A stretch of 64,000 nt of DNA, taken from contig JACKBI010000011.1 of assembly GCA_020634615.1 (NCBI GenBank), positions 1-64,000 of the forward strand. Reading direction: 5' to 3'. Below the pieces are notes generated by a model. It saw only the letters and a list, made by a program, of their open reading frames with translations, was not told the origin of the DNA and made no database searches. Shown here one piece after another: positions 33,046 through 40,392 of this stretch. The DNA is from Anaerolineales bacterium (GTDB taxonomy: Bacteria; Chloroflexota; Anaerolineae; JAAEKA01). Position 1 is the stretch's first letter; each line of letters begins with the position of its first letter. The position numbers were made by a program, and so were the translations under genes.

Positions 33046-33930
33046 TTACCGCCGCGCCTCGAGTTGTTGCAGGCTGGCAGCGGCGGTTTTGCGGACTTTG
33101 TTTTTGGGATCGTTGAGCGCGGCTTGCAGGGCCGGTTCAGCCCCTGCGCCGCCCAGCCGGCCCAACGCTTGCGCGGCGGCCTCTCTGACCAGACTCGACG
33201 CATCTTCGGCCAGCCGTTCGGCGATCTGCACCGCAGCGCGCCGGTCACCCAGGTCAGCCAGCGCCAGCAGTGCGGCGGCCCGCACCGTTGCCGAGCGATG
33301 TGTCAGTGCGTCCAGCAGCGGCTCCAAAGCGTCGACTCCACCGAAACGGCCCAGCCAATGCGCCGCCCGGCTGGCTTCCTGCACATCGCTGCCATACAGC
33401 CGCTCGATCCACGCATCGGCATCCAGACTGATGTCGCCCCCGAAGCGCAGGGCGTCCTTGTCCACCTCAGCAAAGCCAGCGTAGATATCTGCGAAGGCGG
33501 GATCCTTCGGATTCACGTCCGGCTCGTGGTCGCCAGTGGCCGGTCGCCGGGCCGGAGCCAGTTCGCGCGCAAACGCCCGCGCCGACCGCACTTGCCCGCC
33601 TTCTGCCCGGACCAGCCCTGCCAGCTTCCGGTCGTCGGTAACGACCGTGAACGTGGCCGGCTGCTTGCTGGATCGTAGCAACTGCAAGATCACCGCGTCC
33701 GCCTCGACGCCTGGCGGGGCGAACTGTGCCTGCACGCCGCTGCCGGAGAGATTCGAACTTGCCCCAGCCCCGCCGCCGCTGTCGAACACGACCGTCAGCG
33801 TCAGTTTTCTGGCGACCGTATAGGATCGCAGCCGCACGGCAAGCTGCCACTCGTCGTCCGCGTCGCCAAGCTGGACGCCCGGCACCAAACCGGTGCCGAT
33901 CAGATTGTGTCCGTCGATAATCAGAGTCAT
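33046..33930 (-). CDS. NYN-domain (YacP-like) nuclease fused to HEAT repeats
   Basis: The ATG of MTLIIDGHNL is preferred over one three codons earlier, though neither has a clear ribosome site. The N-terminal part (about 1-125) is a PIN/NYN-type fold: LIIDGHNLIGTG, LTVVFDSGG, EADAVILQLLR and FTVVTDDRKLAGLV supply the acidic cluster seen in YacP/Rae1-like RNases. From about 170 the protein has helical HEAT/PBS-lyase repeats (ASRAAHWLGRFGGVDALEPLLDAL, VRAAALLALADLGD, VREAAAQALGRLGG, VRKTAAASLQQL). The combination suggests an RNA-cleaving domain steered by a protein-binding scaffold, which is inference. Confidence 0.82.
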   Translation of the reverse strand: MTLIIDGHNLIGTGLVPGVQLGDADDEWQLAVRLRSYTVARKLTLTVVFDSGGGAGASSNLSGSGVQAQFAPPGVEADAVILQLLRSSKQPATFTVVTDDRKLAGLVRAEGGQVRSARAFARELAPARRPATGDHEPDVNPKDPAFADIYAGFAEVDKDALRFGGDISLDADAWIERLYGSDVQEASRAAHWLGRFGGVDALEPLLDALTHRSATVRAAALLALADLGDRRAAVQIAERLAEDASSLVREAAAQALGRLGGAGAEPALQAALNDPKNKVRKTAAASLQQLEARR

Positions 33931-33960
33931 GGGCGCCATTTAACCAGCCGCTCTGCAAAT

Positions 33961-34019
33961 GGTCAAATGCGCTTGGCCTATCCTTGCCGTTGCGTATAAT
34001 GTGCTTGAACAATTTGACC
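33961..34019 (+). promoter_or_regulatory. Promoter of hicBA flanked by an inverted repeat
   Basis: TTGGCC (33973-33978) and TATAAT (33995-34000) with 16-bp spacing form a plausible promoter. GGTCAAAT at 33961-33968 and its complement ATTTGACC at 34012-34019 bracket it, fitting autoregulation by the HicB antitoxin. AAGGAGAA follows before the hicB ATG. Confidence 0.6.
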
Positions 34020-34035
34020 GACGAAGGAGAAGCCG

Positions 34036-34284
34036 ATGCTGACAGAATACATCCAGGCCGCGCTTGATCGTGCTGAATACGAAATGATAGACGACACTGA
34101 TCCCTTCTACGGAGAAGTGGCAGGGCTGGACGGCGTTTGGGCCAGTGGCAAGACATTGGAACAGTGTCGGAAGGAGTTGGCCGAAGCGGTCGAAGATTGG
34201 CTTCTATTCAGCCTTGCCAAAGGCTTGCCTATCCCCCCGCTCGGCGAGACGGAAATCCGCGTGCCCGAAAGGGTTGCGGCCTAG
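34036..34284 (+). CDS. hicB: HicB-family antitoxin
   Basis: An 82-residue protein with the partial RNase-H-like fold of HicB: YIQAALDRAEYEMID, FYGEVAGLDGVWASGKTLEQCRKELAEAVEDWLLF (the conserved GEVPGL..VWA-type signature), and LPIPPLGETEI. It neutralises the HicA toxin and usually represses its own operon. It is followed immediately by the toxin gene with no gap. The C-terminus has no added DNA-binding domain, so operator binding might be by the complex. AAGGAGAA precedes the ATG. Confidence 0.88.
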   Translation: MLTEYIQAALDRAEYEMIDDTDPFYGEVAGLDGVWASGKTLEQCRKELAEAVEDWLLFSLAKGLPIPPLGETEIRVPERVAA

Positions 34285-34509
34285 ATGCCCGATCGACTAT
34301 TGCCCGTCACGCGAACGGAGCTGATTCGCCGACTACGACGCCTAGGCTTTGATGGACCCTATTCTGGGGGACGCCATGAATTCATGCTGCACGACACGCG
34401 GCGTCTGATCCTGCCCAATCCGCATCGCCACGATATCAGTCCGAGTCTGCTCACTCGCCTTCTGAAACAGGCGGGCGTCACGCGCACTGATTGGGACGCG
34501 TCAGCATAG
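34285..34509 (+). CDS. hicA: HicA-family mRNA interferase toxin
   Basis: A 74-residue double-stranded RNA-binding-like protein: LIRRLRRLGFDGPYSGGRHEFML (Gly-x-His active site) and LILPNPHRHDISPSLLTRLLKQAGVTRTDW, the complete HicA signature. It cleaves mRNA in a translation-independent way in characterised homologues. It starts directly after the HicB stop, the reverse of the usual hicA-hicB order, which is often seen in this HicB-first subgroup. Confidence 0.9.
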   Translation: MPDRLLPVTRTELIRRLRRLGFDGPYSGGRHEFMLHDTRRLILPNPHRHDISPSLLTRLLKQAGVTRTDWDASA

Positions 34510-34534
34510 CACCGCTCTCTCCTCACTCTCAATT

Positions 34535-36145
34535 ATGACCTACCAAAACATCGTTCTCACCGGATTCATGGGCACCGGCAAGACCGTGGTCGGCAAAGCC
34601 GTAGCCGAGCGGCTGGGGCGCATCTTCATCGACATGGATGAGGTGATCCAGCGCAAGACCGGCAAGGAGATCAGCGCGATCTTCGCCGAGGATGGCGAGC
34701 CGGCGTTCCGCACCATGGAGGCCGAGCTGTGCCTGGAGCTATCCCAGGAGCACAGCGTGATCATTGCGACCGGCGGCGGCGCGCTGGTTTCGCCGCGCAA
34801 TCGCGAGCTGATGAGCCGCAGCGGTGTGGTCATCTGCCTGACTGCCAGCCCTGACGAAATTGCCCAGCGGCTGCTGATGGCCACCGACCGCCCCTTGTTG
34901 GCGACCGCCGACCGCACGCAGCGCATCACTGCGTTGATGGAACAACGGGCCGCGGCCTACAGCGCTCTGCCTCATCACGTTTCCACCAGCGGGCAGACGG
35001 TCGAAGAGGTCGCCGACGCGGTGATCCGGCTGGCGCGGCGGGTCGATCCACACCACACCTGCACCACGGTCACTCACCGGGAGGGCAGCTACGACATTCT
35101 TATCGGCGAGGGACTGATGGCAGAAGCCGGCGAGTTGATGCGCCGCGCTGGCCTGCGCCCCGGCCTGGCAGCCGTGGTTACCAACCCGCAGATCCGCGAG
35201 AGCCATGCCGCCAGGTTGGTCAGCGGTCTGCGCGATGCAGGTTTTCAGCCGGTCGTTGTCGAGGTTCCCGAAGGAGAAGCGTACAAGACGCTGGGGACCA
35301 TGGCCAGCCTGTACGATGACTTTGTGGCAGCCGGGTTGGACCGGCGCAGCCCGGTGATTGCGTTGGGCGGCGGCGTGGTGGGCGATATGGCCGGCTTCGC
35401 CGCGGCCAGCTATCTGCGCGGCGTGCCCTTTGTGCAGATCCCCACCAGTCTCTTGTCCATGGTAGATGCCAGCGTGGGTGGCAAGACGGGCGTCGATCTG
35501 CCACAAGGCAAGAATTTGGTCGGCGCGTTCAAGCAGCCTGCGTTGGTAGTGATCGACCCGGAGACCCTGAGTACGTTGCCATCCGCCGAGTTTCGCAGTG
35601 GACTGGCTGAGGTGGTCAAGCACGGCATCATCGGCGACCCCGAGTTGTTCGAGGCGTTGGAGGCACCCGGCGGCGTGGCGACCGCGCCGCTGCCGCTGAG
35701 CACGATGATCCGGCGGGCGGTGCAGGTCAAGGTGCGGGTGGTGCAAGAGGATCCGTTCGAACAGGGCCGGCGGGCCGTGCTGAATCTGGGCCACACCTTC
35801 GGCCACGCGCTGGAGACGTTGTCCGATTTCAGCCTGCGTCACGGCGAAGGAGTCAGCATCGGCATCGCCGCGGCGACGCGACTGGCAGCGCGGCTGGAAC
35901 TGTGTGATCCGGCGTTGGTCGACCGCGTCGAGGCGCTGCTGCTGCATCTCGCGCTGCCGATCCGCTACCCCCGCGTGACGCCCGAGCAGGTGCTGCGCGC
36001 GATGAGCACGGACAAGAAGCGGGTTGGCGCCCGGCTGCGTTTCGTCCTGCCGCGCGCCATTGGCGACGCGGACATGTTCGACGATGTGGAGGAAGATGCG
36101 GTGCTGGCAACCCTGGCAGAGATCGTCTCGCCAGATCTCCCGTGA
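34535..36145 (+). CDS. aroKB: Bifunctional shikimate kinase / 3-dehydroquinate synthase (AroK-AroB fusion)
   Basis: The 536-residue protein has shikimate kinase at 1-170: LTGFMGTGKTVVGKAVAE (P-loop), IDMDEVI, FRTMEAELCLEL, ATGGGAL and TDRPLL. From about 175 it is a 3-dehydroquinate synthase: PEGEAYKTLGTM, IALGGGVVGDMAGFAAASYLRGV (NAD binding), PTSLLSMVDASVGGKTGVD, VVKHGIIGD (Lys/His), NLGHTFGHALE and MSTDKKRVG. Both catalyse steps of the shikimate pathway for aromatic amino acids. Fusions in this order are known in some thermophiles and other Chloroflexota. Its TGA overlaps the GTG of a GNAT gene. Confidence 0.95.
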   Translation: MTYQNIVLTGFMGTGKTVVGKAVAERLGRIFIDMDEVIQRKTGKEISAIFAEDGEPAFRTMEAELCLELSQEHSVIIATGGGALVSPRNRELMSRSGVVICLTASPDEIAQRLLMATDRPLLATADRTQRITALMEQRAAAYSALPHHVSTSGQTVEEVADAVIRLARRVDPHHTCTTVTHREGSYDILIGEGLMAEAGELMRRAGLRPGLAAVVTNPQIRESHAARLVSGLRDAGFQPVVVEVPEGEAYKTLGTMASLYDDFVAAGLDRRSPVIALGGGVVGDMAGFAAASYLRGVPFVQIPTSLLSMVDASVGGKTGVDLPQGKNLVGAFKQPALVVIDPETLSTLPSAEFRSGLAEVVKHGIIGDPELFEALEAPGGVATAPLPLSTMIRRAVQVKVRVVQEDPFEQGRRAVLNLGHTFGHALETLSDFSLRHGEGVSIGIAAATRLAARLELCDPALVDRVEALLLHLALPIRYPRVTPEQVLRAMSTDKKRVGARLRFVLPRAIGDADMFDDVEEDAVLATLAEIVSPDLP

Positions 36146-36609
36146 ACGACGACCTGTCAGGACTTTCCCCTGTTCGACCCACCGACTACCCACGGGTGGT
36201 CGAAGTGTGGGAAGCGTCGGTTCGGGCAACCCATGGCTTTGTGAGTGAAGCGGACATCCAGGTTTTCAAACCCATGCTGCGCGATGGGTTGCCATACGTA
36301 GAGCACTTGCTGTGCCAGCGCGACCACACCGGTCAGGTGGTCGGCTTTATCGGTGTGGTTGGCAACAAAGTAGAGATGCTGTTCATCCATCCCGACTGGC
36401 GGGGCCGGGGGATCGGCGGCCGGCTGCTGAGCCACGCAGTGAGCCAGTTTGATGCGACGCTGGTGGATGTCAACGAGCAGAACACCCAGGCGCTCGGATT
36501 TTATCTGCGTCAAGGGTTTGAGGTGATCGGTCGCTCAGACCTGGATAGCACGAACAAGCCGTACCCCTTGCTGCACATGCGTCTCAGCCAACCCCGCAAC
36601 CGAAAGTAA
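36142..36609 (+). CDS. GNAT-family N-acetyltransferase
   Basis: A 155-residue protein whose GTG start overlaps the stop of aroKB. It is a typical single-domain GNAT: VGFIGVVGNKVEMLFIHPDWRGRGIGGRLLSHAV (motif A with RGRGIG), then VNEQNTQALGFYLRQGFEVIGRS (motif B). The order and 155-aa size resemble YjaB/putative N-acetyltransferases. The acetylated substrate is unknown. Overlapping coding suggests co-expression with aroKB but not shared function. Confidence 0.9.
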   Translation: MNDDLSGLSPVRPTDYPRVVEVWEASVRATHGFVSEADIQVFKPMLRDGLPYVEHLLCQRDHTGQVVGFIGVVGNKVEMLFIHPDWRGRGIGGRLLSHAVSQFDATLVDVNEQNTQALGFYLRQGFEVIGRSDLDSTNKPYPLLHMRLSQPRNRK

Positions 36610-36622
36610 TCAAACCAGGACT

Positions 36623-37633
36623 ATGGAAACGACGATAGTGCCTCCGCTCTGGGCCAAACCAGGCTGGATCGAGGAAGTCAGCGCCTGGATCGATGCAGAA
36701 CTGGCGCGTCTTGGCTACACGATGATTGGACCGCTTCAACAGCCGCATCTGCGCCCATGGTCCACCGTGCTGCGCGTTCCCACGGCGGATGGCGCATTGT
36801 TTTTCAAGGCCAACACGCCGCTGATTGCATTCGAACCGGCGCTGGCGCAGATGCTGTACCGGCTGCGGCCTGACTTGACTCTACGCGTGCTGGCAGCCGA
36901 TCCGGCGCGCGGCTGGATGCTGTTGGTCGACGGCGGCCCGCGGCTGCGCGAGGTGATCCGCGCTGACCGCGACCCGGGACACTGGGAGCGCCTGCTGCCG
37001 CGCTACGCTGAGCTGCAGATCGCGCTGGCTGGCATGTCGCCGGAGTTGCTGGCCCTCGGCGTGCCGGATCGACGGATGCATCGCTTTCCTGAGTTGATCG
37101 CTGAACTGCTCGACACGCCTGACAAGCTGCGGATCGGCCTGCCTGACGGGCTTTCAGTGGAAGCCTGGCGCGGCCTGCGCGACGAAGCGCCAGCGCTGGC
37201 CGATCTGTGCCAGCAACTGGCCAGCGCCGGCGTGCCGCAGTCGCTGCACCACGGCGATTTCCACGACGCGAACATTTTTGCAGGCGACAGAGGCTATCGG
37301 TTTTTCGATTGGGGAGACGCCAATCTGTCGCACCCATTCTTCTCACTGCGCACGGTCTTTGTCAGCGTTGAAAACAGCCTGCAACTGGAGGAAGGCGCGC
37401 CGCAGTTCGACCGGTTGCGCGATGCATATCTCGAACCGTGGACGACCTTCCTGCCCGCCTCGGAACTGCGATCGCTGTTCAAGATCGCTGCGCAGGTTGC
37501 CCCGCTTAGCTCGGTGCTCGGCTGGAACTATGGGCTATCAGCAGCCGACAGCGTAGCCGCCGCTGACTTTGCCCACGCCATCCCCGCGCTCTTTCAGGAG
37601 TACCTCGATCTACAGGCCGGCGCAGCTGGCTGA
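36623..37633 (+). CDS. Aminoglycoside phosphotransferase-like (APH) kinase
   Basis: 336 residues. The nucleotide-binding lobe carries LRVPTADGALFFKANTP and the catalytic lobe LHHGDFHDANIFAGDRGYRFFDWGDANLSHPFF, with the catalytic HGDFHDANI Asp/Asn and metal-binding DWG (Brenner and DFG-like motifs). The family phosphorylates many small molecules; drug resistance is only one case and is not implied. It is 13 bp after the GNAT gene and converges with a methyltransferase gene with a 4-bp gap. Confidence 0.9.
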   Translation: METTIVPPLWAKPGWIEEVSAWIDAELARLGYTMIGPLQQPHLRPWSTVLRVPTADGALFFKANTPLIAFEPALAQMLYRLRPDLTLRVLAADPARGWMLLVDGGPRLREVIRADRDPGHWERLLPRYAELQIALAGMSPELLALGVPDRRMHRFPELIAELLDTPDKLRIGLPDGLSVEAWRGLRDEAPALADLCQQLASAGVPQSLHHGDFHDANIFAGDRGYRFFDWGDANLSHPFFSLRTVFVSVENSLQLEEGAPQFDRLRDAYLEPWTTFLPASELRSLFKIAAQVAPLSSVLGWNYGLSAADSVAAADFAHAIPALFQEYLDLQAGAAG

Positions 37634-37637
37634 GCAG

Positions 37638-38387
37638 CTACCGGGAAGCTGAAAAGCGCAGCCGCACGTAATCCACAACCCACACACCTTCGGGGGTCAA
37701 CAGCGCGGGACGCAGCGTTTCCCGCAGTTCATCGATGATCTGCGCGCGAGTGGCGGCATCCATTGGCGACAGAAATGTGCCGCCGAAGGTCTCCAGCCAG
37801 CCGCTGATGTCGCCGGGCAAGGTGGTCGGACGGGGGAAGAGCGTGATGCTCTTGACCACGAAGCCGCCAGCTTCCAGCCGCGCGTGGTATTCCTCAGCCG
37901 TCGGAAAGTACCAGGGATTGAACGCCGCGGCATCGATGCCGCGGCGGGCCAGCGTGTCCACCAGCGCGGCCCAGACGCTTGCGATGTTGCCAGCGCCGCC
38001 CATCTCACCCACGAAACGACCGCCTGGCTTGAGCGCCCGCGCCACGGCGGCGATCACCCGGTCCGGCTCGCGCATCCAGTGCAGGGCAGCGTTGCTGAAT
38101 ACCGCGTCGAACTCGCCGTCGAATGGCAGGTTGTGGCCATCAGCGACGCGCGCGTCCAGTCCTTTGGCCCGGGCCGCGGCGATCTGCTCCGGACTGCCGT
38201 CCACGCCGACGACGATACAGCCCGCGGTCGCCAGTTTTTCGGTCAGCACGCCGTCGCCACAACCCAGATCCAGCACCCGCTCGCCTGGCTGCGGAGCCAG
38301 CAGGTCGATGAGCGGTTCGCCCAGTTGGGCGACGAAACCGGCGTTGCGAGCATAGGCTTCAGGATTCCATGTTTGGTTGGTTGTCAT
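37638..38387 (-). CDS. SAM-dependent methyltransferase (trans-aconitate methyltransferase-like)
   Basis: The 249-residue protein has N-terminal WNPEAYARNAGFVAQLGEPLIDLL, motif I VLDLGCGDGVLTEKLATAG, acidic VVGVDGSPEQIAAAR, FDAVFSNAALHWM (typical of the Tam branch), and LKPGGRFVGEMGGAGN. The family methylates trans-aconitate or other small carboxylates; specificity is not shown. It converges with the APH kinase gene (gap 4 bp) and is preceded by CutC 81 bp upstream. Confidence 0.88.
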   Translation of the reverse strand: MTTNQTWNPEAYARNAGFVAQLGEPLIDLLAPQPGERVLDLGCGDGVLTEKLATAGCIVVGVDGSPEQIAAARAKGLDARVADGHNLPFDGEFDAVFSNAALHWMREPDRVIAAVARALKPGGRFVGEMGGAGNIASVWAALVDTLARRGIDAAAFNPWYFPTAEEYHARLEAGGFVVKSITLFPRPTTLPGDISGWLETFGGTFLSPMDAATRAQIIDELRETLRPALLTPEGVWVVDYVRLRFSASR

Positions 38388-38468
38388 AAAATCTCGCTTG
38401 TCACAAGGGCTATTTCTTCGAACGCGTCCGCGCTCAGTGGTGGCAACCAGGCGATTTGGAAGGAGGCC

Positions 38469-39236
38469 CTACTGTCGAATGGCGTCGATCAGGGCGCGCA
38501 CAGCTTCTGTAGTGGTGACGCCGCCCTGCTGGGCACCGGAATACGCGTGCAGGGAAGTGCGTGCGGTCGCCGGGAGGGCGGCGGCCAGTGTCGCCACGTT
38601 GCGCAGGTTGACACCGCCGCCGATGACGACCTCGATGCGGTCTGCGGCCCGCTCGATGGTGCGCAATAACTGCGGCAACCCGTCTACGGCGCTGCCTGCT
38701 TGACCCCACGGCACGCCGCTGGTCAGCACCCGGTCGACGCCCAGATCGATCAACGTATCCAACGCCTCGTCCCGATCGGGCGCGGCGTCAAAGGCGCGGT
38801 GGCAGGTCACGGCCAGGCCGTGGTTGCGCGCCGCAGCCAGCAGGCGACGCATGGGTTCGTGCGCGACGCGATTGTCATCCGGTCGCAGCACACCCAGCAC
38901 GACGCCATCCGCGCCGCATTGCCGGGCAAGCTCGATCCGGGTCATCATCTGCTCGACCTCGTCCCGCGAAAAGCAGAAGTCGCCCGCCCGCGGCCGGACC
39001 ATGACCAGCAGCCCCGGCCGGTCACGAAACGCGTCGCGGGCGATGCTGATGTGCCGCGGGTCAGGAGTCAGCCCATCGAGGTGCATCGCGCTGCACAGTT
39101 CGATGCGCTGTGCGCCGCCGCTGTAAGCAGCTGCCACCGCAGCGCGCACGGTCGAGTCGTCGCGGGCGTCGATACAGATTTCCACCGGGAGCTCGTTCTG
39201 GCGCCCGGCGCGCGAAGAGACATTTTGGTGATTCAC
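38469..39236 (-). CDS. cutC: CutC family protein
   Basis: The 255-residue protein has a TIM barrel typical of CutC: EICIDARDDSTVRAAVAAAYSGGAQRIELCSAMHLDGLTPD, LLVMVRPRAGDFCFSRDE, GADGVVLGVLRPDD, VTCHRAFDAAPDRDEALDTLIDLGVDRVLTSGVPWGQAGSAVDGL and VVIGGGVNLRNV. CutC was proposed as a copper homeostasis protein, but its biochemical role is disputed. Copy G of the dispersed repeat lies just upstream. No other copper gene is in view. Confidence 0.93.
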   Translation of the reverse strand: MNHQNVSSRAGRQNELPVEICIDARDDSTVRAAVAAAYSGGAQRIELCSAMHLDGLTPDPRHISIARDAFRDRPGLLVMVRPRAGDFCFSRDEVEQMMTRIELARQCGADGVVLGVLRPDDNRVAHEPMRRLLAAARNHGLAVTCHRAFDAAPDRDEALDTLIDLGVDRVLTSGVPWGQAGSAVDGLPQLLRTIERAADRIEVVIGGGVNLRNVATLAAALPATARTSLHAYSGAQQGGVTTTEAVRALIDAIRQ

Positions 39237-39269
39237 AGTGTTTGGAAGCTAATTTAAAAGTCTTGCTGG

Positions 39270-39360
39270 CAGACTTCGGAAGCCGACGACGACTCGTCAC
39301 GACAGCCCTCCAGCGTCTGGAATGACCGCAAGGTTCAGGTTCGTCGACTTCCGAAGTCTG
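39270..39360. repeat. Dispersed inverted-repeat element, copy G, overlapping the end of a GNAT gene
   Basis: Arms CAGACTTCGGAAGCCGACG (39270-39288) and CGTCGACTTCCGAAGTCTG (39342-39360) are near-perfect complements. The interior (CGACAGCCCTCCAGCGTCTGGAATG) is the reverse counterpart of copy D's interior. The right arm supplies the last codons and stop of the GNAT gene 39335-39919. Confidence 0.85.
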
Positions 39361-39919
39361 CCGGGATCAGCGAAAACATGACGGCGTCGCCGGGGGTGTC
39401 ATGTACGGTCAGCCGGTTGCGCAGAACGCCTTCGCGCACGGCGCCGGCGCTTTCGGCAGCACGCAAGCTGGCGGTGTTCTCTGGCTGCACGACAATCTCG
39501 ACGCGGGCCAGGCCGACCGCCTCCATCCCAAAGCGCGCCGCCAGTCGGATTGCACGGCGAGCCACGCCACGACGCGCGCTGCCGCAGCGCACCCAGTAGT
39601 AAAGGTTGGCGAAGTGGTGGTTGCGGTTGATCTGCGTCAGACCGCAGCCGCCCAGCACGCCGCCGGTCTGCGCGTCGGCGATGACGAAATCGTAGGCGAC
39701 TCTTGTCTCGCGCCATTCGAGGGTCATCGCTATGTATTGGCGCACTTCGTTCACGTGGGTGACGCCGCCGGCTGCCGGAAGCCATTGCTGCAGCTCGGGG
39801 CGCGATTCCTCGATTGCCGCGAAGATTGCTTCGGCATCGGCGGGCTGCCAGGGGCGCAGCGTGACGATGCCGTCGGTCAACGACATATCTGTAGGAACAT
39901 TATCGGTGCGAAGGGTCAT
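39335..39919 (-). CDS. RimJ/RimL-like GNAT acetyltransferase with repeat-encoded C-terminus
   Basis: The ATG overlaps the stop of the aconitase X small-subunit gene by about 20 bp and follows GAGGGAAGG. The 194-residue product has IVTLRPWQPADAEAIFAAIEESRPELQQWLP (typical RimJ/RimL N-terminus), YDFVIADAQTGGVLGGCGL, YWVRCGSARRGVARRAIRLAARFG (acetyl-CoA loop) and NTASLRAAESAGAVREGVLRN. The last residues (ADFGSRRT) are encoded by the arm of repeat copy G, so the original 3' end has probably been displaced. The acetyl acceptor is unknown. Confidence 0.87.
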   Translation of the reverse strand: MTLRTDNVPTDMSLTDGIVTLRPWQPADAEAIFAAIEESRPELQQWLPAAGGVTHVNEVRQYIAMTLEWRETRVAYDFVIADAQTGGVLGGCGLTQINRNHHFANLYYWVRCGSARRGVARRAIRLAARFGMEAVGLARVEIVVQPENTASLRAAESAGAVREGVLRNRLTVHDTPGDAVMFSLIPADFGSRRT

Positions 39920-40367
39920 TGCCTTCCCTCTCGGTCTCGACTGTCACCTGGCCAGCCTCGTCGATCTCGATCCAGTCGCCGCTTCGCAGACGGGCAAAGT
40001 CGGCTGGGCTTAGCGCGACGACCAGGACCGGCTTGCCGTACATCACATCCGCGACCACCGATGCAAGGGCGAAAAAGGAATCCACCCCGGTGGTAATGAT
40101 GGCGGCCGGCGCCGCCCCGGTGCGCACCGCCTCCAGCAGGACGGCAGTAGTGGTCGATGAACCGCGGCTGAACGGCACGCAGAGCACGCATCCCGCGGCG
40201 ATCTGGCCGGACAGCGGATGGCGCCTGTCGGTGATCTCACCGGTGCGGTAGTCATAGCCACCCCAGAACGAAAGCGGTTCATTGCTGACCAGCGCGCGGC
40301 CCGCGGCTGCGCCGGGGATGATGGGCGTAGCGATGAGCTGCATGGTCGCTTGCTGGTTGTTGCGCAT
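39900..40367 (-). CDS. Aconitase X swivel-domain (small) subunit, DUF126
   Basis: About 155 residues from the ATG of MRNNQQATM; other ATGs at 40412 and 40343 are possible. The protein shows the AcnX swivel domain: GRALVSNEPLSFWGGYDYRTGEITDRRHPLSGQIAAGCVLCVPFSRGSSTTTAVLLE and VLVVALSPADFARLRSGDWIEID. The domain carries the Ser-rich loop that completes the active site. In characterised cases AcnX dehydrates mevalonate 5-phosphate (archaea) or cis-3-hydroxyproline (bacteria). It follows the large subunit gene with a short gap or overlap. Confidence 0.9.
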   Translation of the reverse strand: MRNNQQATMQLIATPIIPGAAAGRALVSNEPLSFWGGYDYRTGEITDRRHPLSGQIAAGCVLCVPFSRGSSTTTAVLLEAVRTGAAPAAIITTGVDSFFALASVVADVMYGKPVLVVALSPADFARLRSGDWIEIDEAGQVTVETEREGNDPSHR

Positions 40368-40392
40368 TGTTTTGATGGCCGCAGTGACTCGA

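Noticed and set aside
34739..36229. 496-codon minus-strand frame
   Set aside because: Antisense to aroKB, with no motifs and shadow-like His/Arg/Gln composition.
36623..37633. Aminoglycoside resistance determinant
   Set aside because: The kinase fold is real, but it is a broad APH-like family and chromosomal context gives no support for drug resistance.
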